64,000 nt of DNA from Ferrimonas sp048263965 (lineage in GTDB: Bacteria; Pseudomonadota; Gammaproteobacteria; Enterobacterales; Shewanellaceae): contig NZ_JBLXDO010000001.1 in the NCBI RefSeq assembly GCF_048263965.1, forward strand, positions 248,001-312,000. The letters are read 5' to 3'. The position numbers were made by a program, and so were the translations under genes. The notes beneath the pieces were generated by a model. That model saw only the letters and a list, made by a program, of their open reading frames with translations, was not told the DNA's origin and ran no database searches. This document shows, in pieces, positions 58,153 to 64,000 of this stretch (positions are counted from its first letter, which is position 1; each line of letters opens with the position of its first letter).

Positions 58153-60066
58153 ATGACAACAACCAGGGAACAGACCCAACGACTGCTCTCCTTTTGGGTA
58201 GCTTCACTGAGCATCGTGGTATTCGCGCTGATGGTCAGTGCGTGGACCGCGGCGTTTTCCCATGCCAATCGCAATCAGCAACAGAATGTCGAGGCCCTGG
58301 CCGCGACTATGGAGCGTCAGTTCTTCCGTACTTCCGATCTGTCCGCCCTGGACCGTTGGTTACCCGATCTGCTGGTGAGCTACGAATTTTCGCGCTTCCG
58401 TCTTGAGCGGGATGGCAACGATCTTTATCACTGGCAGGCCCCCTATCCGTTACAGCGTCATCAGAGCCACTTTGAGATGCGCCTCTCCAATGACGTGAGC
58501 ATGAAGGTGGTGATGCCGGCACCACAGATCCTGATGGGGTTCAGTGCCCGGGAATGGGTGGTGATAGCGGCGGGGCTGCTGGCATCCCTGGCCATGGTGC
58601 TTATCGGCTACTTCTGGCTGACCCGGGAGATGAATGGCGTCGAACTGCTGGCGGCTCGGGGAAGGCGCATTCTCGACGGAGAGTGGAGCGCCGCTGCCAA
58701 ACGCAACAGGGCGGAACGCCCCATCAGTGTGGCTAAAGCAATGAGTCGCCTGCATCGTGCCTGGCAGGAGGAGAGGGCCGCAAAGCGCAAACTGGACCAC
58801 TTCATTCGGGCTAACACCTTCCTGGATGCCGAGCTGGGGATTGGTAACCGCTCCTTCTTCGAGCACAGGTTGCAGGCCCAGGCGGAGGGTGAGGAGATCA
58901 CCCAGCAGGGGATGGTGGCCCTGCTGCAGTTTACCGGCCTCGAAGGATTGCCGGTGATGGAGCGCAAGAAGGTGAAGCGCCAATTCATCGAATTGGCGCG
59001 TCCGCTGATTGCAGAACACTTCGATACGGTGTTTGCCAGCCGGAACTCTCTTGAGCTGGCACTGATGGTGCCGCAGCTTCCCTTGAAAGAGTGTGAGGGG
59101 CTGGTGTCCAAACTGATGAAGTGCGTCGAGATGATCACCCTGCCCAAGGGGGTGTACCGGGATGAGCTTATCTACATCGGCGTCGCCTATTACAACCGGG
59201 GCGATACCCCGGATCAGGTGCTCAGAGAGGCGGAGATGGCGTTGAAAGCCGCACTGCTTCAGGGAGAGAGTGGCTGGTTCATGTACGACAAGGGGGCGGT
59301 GGACCGGGAGCTGGCCCAGGGGTCGGTGCGCTGGCGCAGCATGATTGAAAACGCCCTGGCCAGAGATGGGCTGGTGCTGTTTATGGCACCGGTGCTGACC
59401 CAGAAGGGGGACCTGACCCACCTGGAGGTGTTCAGTCGTATGCGCTCTCCTCAGGGCGAGTTGCTGAGGGCCACCCTGTACCGCACCATGGCCTGGCGCT
59501 GTGGCCTTATTCCCCAGATTGAACTGCGGTTGGTGGAGATCGCCCTGCGCAAGCTGAGAGATCACGACTGGCCGGTGCGGGTGTCCCTGAACATCTCTGC
59601 AGAGTCCCTGCTTCACGAACGCTTCATCAAAAGGTTGAAGATGCTGCTGGCCAGCTACAGCAGTCGTCGTCAGCAGCTGATTCTGGAAATCAATGAAAGG
59701 GAGTTGGTGGCCCAGGCCGATCAGCTGGAGAAGCCTCTGAGTCAGCTGAAATCGGTGGACTGCCTGCTGGCGGTGGACGGAGTGGGTCAGTCGGTGGAGG
59801 AGCTGGACTATGTGGAGCGGTTTGGTGTGGACTTGATCAAACTTCACAACAGTCTTGCCCAGAAAGTTCATCTTCGTCCGGAGAATCAATTGTATATCGG
59901 CAGTGTCGTGAAAAGTCTCGAGCAGGCCAAGGTGATCATTTTGGCAGAGGGGGTAGAGCTGGAGGAGGAGCGACAGCGTTTGGAAGATCTTGATGTGGTT
60001 GGATATCAGGGCGCCCTGGCCGGAAAAGCCAGTGATAATCTGGATGTATTGAAGCAGATGTTCTGA
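58153..60066 (+). CDS. mshH: CsrD/MshH family protein with degenerate GGDEF and EAL domains
   Basis: A 637-residue membrane protein with two helices (FWVASLSIVVFALMVSAW and VVIAAGLLASLAMVLIGYFW) enclosing a periplasmic region, then a HAMP-like linker, a GGDEF-like domain with no GGDEF signature (ASRNSLELALMV region), and an EAL-like domain lacking EAL (HLEVFSRM). This is the CsrD layout; CsrD promotes RNase E decay of CsrB-type RNAs. In Vibrio the gene opening the MSHA cluster, mshH, is a CsrD homologue, and here mshI follows. ATG at 58153 is chosen; GTG at 58108 is possible. Confidence 0.88.
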   Translation: MTTTREQTQRLLSFWVASLSIVVFALMVSAWTAAFSHANRNQQQNVEALAATMERQFFRTSDLSALDRWLPDLLVSYEFSRFRLERDGNDLYHWQAPYPLQRHQSHFEMRLSNDVSMKVVMPAPQILMGFSAREWVVIAAGLLASLAMVLIGYFWLTREMNGVELLAARGRRILDGEWSAAAKRNRAERPISVAKAMSRLHRAWQEERAAKRKLDHFIRANTFLDAELGIGNRSFFEHRLQAQAEGEEITQQGMVALLQFTGLEGLPVMERKKVKRQFIELARPLIAEHFDTVFASRNSLELALMVPQLPLKECEGLVSKLMKCVEMITLPKGVYRDELIYIGVAYYNRGDTPDQVLREAEMALKAALLQGESGWFMYDKGAVDRELAQGSVRWRSMIENALARDGLVLFMAPVLTQKGDLTHLEVFSRMRSPQGELLRATLYRTMAWRCGLIPQIELRLVEIALRKLRDHDWPVRVSLNISAESLLHERFIKRLKMLLASYSSRRQQLILEINERELVAQADQLEKPLSQLKSVDCLLAVDGVGQSVEELDYVERFGVDLIKLHNSLAQKVHLRPENQLYIGSVVKSLEQAKVIILAEGVELEEERQRLEDLDVVGYQGALAGKASDNLDVLKQMF

Positions 60067-60199
60067 TTTTTTGACGCTGGCGTATTTCTGACGAGTGTGA
60101 TGGTTAGCATAAGGTCTTGTGATACTATTGCCGCATATGCATTTATACTGAAAGCGTAGCTAAATAATCTAATTCAAATAATCTTCAACTGGCGGGTTT

Positions 60200-61060
60200 A
60201 TGGGGATATTTTCCAATCGGTCTCAAGAGCCGATTTACATTGGTGGATATTTATCAGGCAATCTGTGCCATCTGGCCGCTAAGGAACTGCGTCTTTCTCC
60301 TGTGTCTGTTGAGAGTGCCGAAGGGTGGCGATCGGTACTGAATCAGCTGCCTAAAGGTCAGAAAACTTTCCGCTTACTGCTCTCTTCTGACTGCTACGAA
60401 GTGATCACCGTGGATCGCCCCAATGTGGACGACTCCGAATTGGTGGCCGCCCTCACCTGGTCGGTCAAAGACCTTTCCGCTACGCCCCTCGAGCATCAGC
60501 AGATCGATTACTTCGAGCTGAAGGTTCAGCCTGCCGGCCCCAAGAAGCTGCAGGTGGTGGTGGCAGACCGTCGCAAGATCCAGCCACTGGTGACCCTGCT
60601 CAATGGCCTCAAGGTGAGCATTGAGCTGATCACCATTGAGGAGATCGCCCTGACCAACCTGATGCCCAAGGATGACCGCCCCCATCTGATGTTGTGCCAG
60701 CTGAGGGAGAACCAGCTGAGCCTGCTGGTGTCCGTTGGCGGCGAATTTGTGCTTCAGCGCCACATTAATGGGGTGGTGTTTGCCGAGGAGCAGGATGAAC
60801 TGACTCGCCAGATGCAGTTTGATTCCCTGACCCTGGAGCTTCAGCGCTCGCTGGATTACCTGGACCGTCAGCTGAGGATGTCCATGCCCTCCAGCATCTC
60901 CCTGTTGTTGCCCGTTGAGCTTCAGCAGTGGCTGGAGCCCCGGATTCAGACCCTGTTTGAGTTGCCGGTGGAGTCCATCGCCACTGTGGATCGGGATGTG
61001 GTGAATTGCATCGCCGCGGCGGTTCTGGAGGAGTCTCCGGAGGTGCAGGATGAAGCATAG
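60200..61060 (+). CDS. mshI: MSHA pilus biogenesis protein MshI (PilM-like)
   Basis: A 286-residue cytoplasmic protein with the actin-like PilM fold expected at this position. Features include VESAEGWRSVLNQLP, SSDCYEVITVDRPNVDDSELVAALTWSVKDL, VVVADRRKIQPLVTLL and ELQRSLDYLDRQL. It should bind the N-terminus of the PilN-like protein encoded next, with which it overlaps by 11 bases. It is the first gene of the pilus run. Confidence 0.88.
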   Translation: MGIFSNRSQEPIYIGGYLSGNLCHLAAKELRLSPVSVESAEGWRSVLNQLPKGQKTFRLLLSSDCYEVITVDRPNVDDSELVAALTWSVKDLSATPLEHQQIDYFELKVQPAGPKKLQVVVADRRKIQPLVTLLNGLKVSIELITIEEIALTNLMPKDDRPHLMLCQLRENQLSLLVSVGGEFVLQRHINGVVFAEEQDELTRQMQFDSLTLELQRSLDYLDRQLRMSMPSSISLLLPVELQQWLEPRIQTLFELPVESIATVDRDVVNCIAAAVLEESPEVQDEA

Positions 61061-61652
61061 AGTCAACCTATTCCGCGAAGACCTGCTGCCGGTTGAGCTT
61101 CGCCTGAGCTTCAACCGCATGCTGGCGGTTACCCTGGTCGCGCTGGTGGGCTTGGTGGGACTGACCGGGTGGCTCGGCTATGAGACCGGCCAGACTCAGA
61201 AGAGACTCACGGCGCTTCAGGGTCAGCAGAGTCAGGTCGAAGAGCAGATTAAAACTCTGACCACGGAACTGTCGACCCGGCAGCCGGATCAGCAACTGCT
61301 TCAGCAGGTAGACATACTGCAGCGTCAGCTGGAAGCGATGGATCTGCTGGCGGCGGAGCTGGATCGACGCAGCGTGATGGCCAATCCCGGTTTCTCCAAT
61401 CTGATGCGGGACCTGGCCCAAAGCAGTGACCAACAGGTGTGGCTGCAGCGCTTCGGCGTGTCCGACAGCGGCATTCTGCTGCAGGGACTGGCACAGTCTC
61501 CGGCGGCAGTGCCCCAGTGGCTGGGTCAGCTGGGTCTTAAACCCTCTCTGCGTGGCCGCTCGCTGAGTCAGTTCAATATCAGTGGCAATGACTCCGGACC
61601 GGTGACGTTCACTGTTGGGCACCAGATTGAGACCGAGGAGGCTAAGCCATGA
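61050..61652 (+). CDS. MSHA biogenesis PilN-like protein (MshI2)
   Basis: A 200-residue inner-membrane protein. The N-terminus MKHRVNLFREDLLP carries the INL/NLF-type motif that binds PilM-like partners, followed by one membrane helix (MLAVTLVALVGLVGLTGWLGY), a coiled coil (LTALQGQQSQVEEQIKTL) and a small periplasmic domain. It overlaps mshI and mshJ starts, showing tight coupling. Some Vibrio annotations call this gene mshI1 or mshI2. Confidence 0.82.
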   Translation: MKHRVNLFREDLLPVELRLSFNRMLAVTLVALVGLVGLTGWLGYETGQTQKRLTALQGQQSQVEEQIKTLTTELSTRQPDQQLLQQVDILQRQLEAMDLLAAELDRRSVMANPGFSNLMRDLAQSSDQQVWLQRFGVSDSGILLQGLAQSPAAVPQWLGQLGLKPSLRGRSLSQFNISGNDSGPVTFTVGHQIETEEAKP

Positions 61653-62320
61653 AGCAGCTGGATCGGTTGAGACAACAATTTGAGGCACTGACCTCCCGTG
61701 AGCGGGTGCTGGTCTTCGGTGCCCTGCAGGTGATGGTACTGGCCATCGGCCTGCTGATGGTGGCTGAGCCCATGTGGTTGAAGCTGCAGCAATTGCGCAG
61801 CTCAGTGACTCAGGTGGAAAACCAGCTTCCTCAGTTTCAGGCTCAGGTGCTGGAACTCAATGATCGCCTGACCCTGGACGTGAACGAAACCAGCCGCAGC
61901 AGGCTGCAGACGCTCTCTTCGGAGATTGAACAGGCCCAGGCGGCTCTGGGAGATAGGGTGATTGGCCTGATTCTGCCAGAGCAGATGCCCTCGGTATTGG
62001 CACAGATGCTGACCAGTGCCTCCGGCGTAGAGCTGGTGTCACTGGTATCGAACCCCTCGGAGCCTCTGGCGGCGGGCAGTTCTCTGTATCAGCATGGGCT
62101 GACCCTGAAGCTGAAAGGGGAGTTCTTCAGCCTGATGAAGGTATTGGCCAAGATGGAGTCTCTGCCTCAGCAGTTTTACTGGCAGAAAGTGGATTATCAG
62201 GTGGAGTCTTACCCCATAGCGGTGATGACTCTGGACATTTACACCCTCGGAACTGAGAAGGAGTTGATTCGTGTTGGTACGCGTCCTCGCACTGACTTTG
62301 AGCTTTTCTCTGGTCGCTGA
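61649..62320 (+). CDS. mshJ: MSHA pilus biogenesis protein MshJ (PilO-like)
   Basis: A 223-residue inner-membrane protein with one helix (VLVFGALQVMVLAIGLLMV), a long coiled coil (LRSSVTQVENQLPQFQAQVL), and a PilO-like periplasmic ferredoxin-fold domain (LTLKLKGEFFSLMKVLAKME). It should pair with the PilN-like protein to form the alignment complex. It overlaps the gene before by four bases and the following mshK by 50. Confidence 0.88.
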   Translation: MKQLDRLRQQFEALTSRERVLVFGALQVMVLAIGLLMVAEPMWLKLQQLRSSVTQVENQLPQFQAQVLELNDRLTLDVNETSRSRLQTLSSEIEQAQAALGDRVIGLILPEQMPSVLAQMLTSASGVELVSLVSNPSEPLAAGSSLYQHGLTLKLKGEFFSLMKVLAKMESLPQQFYWQKVDYQVESYPIAVMTLDIYTLGTEKELIRVGTRPRTDFELFSGR

Positions 62321-62588
62321 TATTCAGGCCGAGTCCCTGAGGGATCCCACTAAGCCACCCTCCTGGGCGGCTCAGGCCCCTCAGGCTGCGGCGCCGGTGG
62401 CGTCCAGTGGCCAGTTGCAGTCCATTCTGGTGTCCAAAGATAAGCGTGTCGCCATCATCGGTGGGCAATCCTTCGAAACGGGAGCCGCCCTGATGGGTTC
62501 AACAATAAAAAGAATTGAACGAGATGCAGTCTGGCTGGCGGATGGTCGCAAGCTGGTGCTGTTTCCCAAGCTAGGTGTCCAATTATGA
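62271..62588 (+). CDS. mshK: MSHA pilus biogenesis protein MshK (PilP-like)
   Basis: A 105-residue secreted protein. The GTG at 62271 is set by AAGGAG seven bases upstream; it begins inside mshJ. After a signal (LALTLSFSLVADIQA) the LRDPTKPPSW motif and a small beta domain (LQSILVSKDKRVAIIGGQSF, DAVWLADGRKLVLFP) match the MshK/PilP type that docks onto the secretin. Confidence 0.87.
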   Translation: MLVRVLALTLSFSLVADIQAESLRDPTKPPSWAAQAPQAAAPVASSGQLQSILVSKDKRVAIIGGQSFETGAALMGSTIKRIERDAVWLADGRKLVLFPKLGVQL

Positions 62589-64000
62589 TAAGAATCAGGG
62601 AATCGATGACCCTACTTCGTTGCCTGCCGTTGGCGGCCGTGCTGTTGGCCGGCTGTCAGTCTCTGCCGGAGGATCGCCAGGATCCGGTGGAGAGCAAGCA
62701 GGCCCTGAATAGGGCGCTGGAGGAACAGCAGGCCAAGAGCAATCAGGTGGCGCCGCCGATGGCACTGCCTACCGATGTTGCCCGGGAGCTGGCGGTGCCT
62801 CGTCTGCCGGATAACCGTCGTGCCCAACCTCTGGTGGATGTGGCGGCCAAGGATGTGGATGCCCAGGTGTTTTTTGCCAGCCTGGTTGAGGGCAGTCGTT
62901 ACAGTGTCGCGGTTCACCCCGGGGTTCAGGGCACCATCTCCCTGAATCTGAGACAGGTGACCATCGATGAGGTGCTGAAGACCGTCGAGGATATCTACGG
63001 CTACGATGTGCGTCGCAGCGGCCGGGTGTTGCAGATCTACCCCACGGGAATGCGCACCGAGACCTTCGCGGTGAACTACCTCTACATGAAGCGCGCGGGT
63101 CTGTCGGTGACCAGTGTTAACTCCGGTCGCCTGACCGATGACAACAACAATAACGACAGTGGTAACAACAACTCCAACAACAACTCCAACTCCTCCAATG
63201 ACAATGGAGATTCCAATAACAACCGCAATTCCAATGGCACTCGCATTGAGACCCTCAGTGAGACCGACTTCTGGACTGAGCTGAGAGAGAGTGTGACTAC
63301 CCTGGTGGGCTCCGGGCAGGGTCGCTCCGTGGTGATGTTGCCTCAGGCGGGCCTGGTGACGGTTCGGGCCAATCCGGAAGAGCTGCGGTTGGTGGGTGAG
63401 TTCCTGGGCCAGGCTCAGGAACACATGCAACGCCAGGTGATTCTGGAAGCGCGGATTCTGGAAGTGCGGCTGAACGACGGCTTCCAGCAGGGCATTCAGT
63501 GGACTCTGCTCGACGATGGTCAGGGCGCCAGCAACGTCTGGTCTGGTGGCACCAGTGCCGGTGAGTTTGGCAACCAGGTGACTCAGGCACTGGGCAACCT
63601 CACCAGCCTGACCTTCTCCAACTCCGACTTCAACGCGGTGATCAACCTGCTGGATACCCAGGGCGATGTGGATACCCTCTCCAGCCCCAGGGTGACCGCC
63701 ACCAACAATCAGAAGGCGGTGATCAAGGTCGGGACCGATGAGTACTTCGTTACCGAGATCTCCAGTACCACCACGGTGGCGGGCAATACCGCCATCAACA
63801 ACCCGGAGATTGAGCTGACCCCCTTCTTTTCGGGCATCGCCCTGGATGTGACGCCGCAGATCTCCAAAGAGGGTGAAGTCTTACTGCACGTCCACCCCTC
63901 GGTGTCCGACATTTCAGAACAGGTGAAGACCATCAATGTACTGGGTGACCAGGTGGAACTGCCCCTGGCCCAGAGTGATATTCGTGAGTCCGATACGCTG
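62585..64000 (+). CDS. mshL: MSHA secretin MshL, 3' end beyond window
   Basis: The outer-membrane secretin of the MSHA pilus. 472 codons are seen. A lipoprotein-type signal (LPLAAVLLAGCQS) is followed by a secretin N-domain (VEGSRYSVAVHPGVQGTISL), a strongly Asn/Ser-rich linker (about residues 183-215), then the secretin core (QVILEARILEVRLNDGFQQGI, TLSSPRVTATNNQKAVIKVG). The ATG at 62585 overlaps the mshK stop; ATG at 62606 is an alternative. The last part of the barrel is cut off. Confidence 0.93.
   Translation, partial: MIRIRESMTLLRCLPLAAVLLAGCQSLPEDRQDPVESKQALNRALEEQQAKSNQVAPPMALPTDVARELAVPRLPDNRRAQPLVDVAAKDVDAQVFFASLVEGSRYSVAVHPGVQGTISLNLRQVTIDEVLKTVEDIYGYDVRRSGRVLQIYPTGMRTETFAVNYLYMKRAGLSVTSVNSGRLTDDNNNNDSGNNNSNNNSNSSNDNGDSNNNRNSNGTRIETLSETDFWTELRESVTTLVGSGQGRSVVMLPQAGLVTVRANPEELRLVGEFLGQAQEHMQRQVILEARILEVRLNDGFQQGIQWTLLDDGQGASNVWSGGTSAGEFGNQVTQALGNLTSLTFSNSDFNAVINLLDTQGDVDTLSSPRVTATNNQKAVIKVGTDEYFVTEISSTTTVAGNTAINNPEIELTPFFSGIALDVTPQISKEGEVLLHVHPSVSDISEQVKTINVLGDQVELPLAQSDIRESDTL

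Noticed and set aside
1..64000. CRISPR arrays, rRNA, tRNA genes and insertion sequences
   Set aside because: No spaced repeat arrays, no recognisable tRNA or rRNA sequence and no transposase-like product were found.

Overview
The window is a gammaproteobacterial chromosome segment. Gene content and order (ubiE-ubiJ-ubiB-tatABC-tatD-hemB, hslVU-ftsN-argS-priA-rpmE, metJ/metBL-metF, an MSHA pilus cluster led by a CsrD/MshH gene, several multiheme c-type cytochromes, lapGD) point to a marine Alteromonadales relative of Shewanella, most like Ferrimonas. This placement is inferred from recognised proteins, not from a search. Most of the window is GC-rich with tightly packed genes. The stretch from about 42.2 to 48.8 kb is clearly AT-rich and looks acquired.

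Layout: 1-6.5 kb (minus) is one long ubiquinone/Tat/TatD/HemB operon. 6.6-9.2 kb holds lapG-lapD. 9.2-10.7 kb holds an arginase-family gene and rraA. 11-13.1 kb carries small membrane and envelope genes. 13.1-21 kb (minus) holds DUF971, hslU, hslV with a heat-shock promoter, a DTW-domain tRNA enzyme, ftsN, argS and priA. 21.2-28.3 kb holds rpmE, a malic enzyme, metJ, and the metB-metL-metF run behind a MetJ operator array. 28.5-31.9 kb is a tandem pair of Aer-like chemoreceptors of identical length.

32-40.2 kb is a respiration region. A sigma-54 activator with XylR_N and V4R sensor domains is divergent from a Tat-exported flavoprotein reductase, a small multiheme cytochrome c and a phenol-type outer-membrane channel. 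A DcaP-like porin and a c554-like pentaheme cytochrome follow. The reductase has a clear -24/-12 promoter with two palindromic upstream sites, and the module is bracketed by two nearly identical terminator sequences in direct orientation. The simplest reading is an inducible periplasmic reductase for an unsaturated, probably aromatic, acid.

42.2-48.8 kb is the most unusual part. Three unrecognised overlapping genes (one membrane-anchored, two secreted) are followed by an OLD-like ATPase/TOPRIM gene interrupted by one in-frame TGA, then a retron-like reverse transcriptase. A 17-bp inverted repeat (positions 47485-47501 and 47640-47656) ends just before the reverse transcriptase start and fits the a1/a2 repeats of a retron msr-msd RNA. 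This is a candidate retron defence locus with an unusual envelope module and possibly an inactivated effector.

48.8-64 kb returns to the core genome: uvrA, a YajR-like transporter, a FimV-like protein, ssb, a few unknown small genes, a Fur-box-controlled small transcript, an Ohr peroxidase, and mshH-mshI-(PilN-like)-mshJ-mshK-mshL, with mshL cut by the window end.
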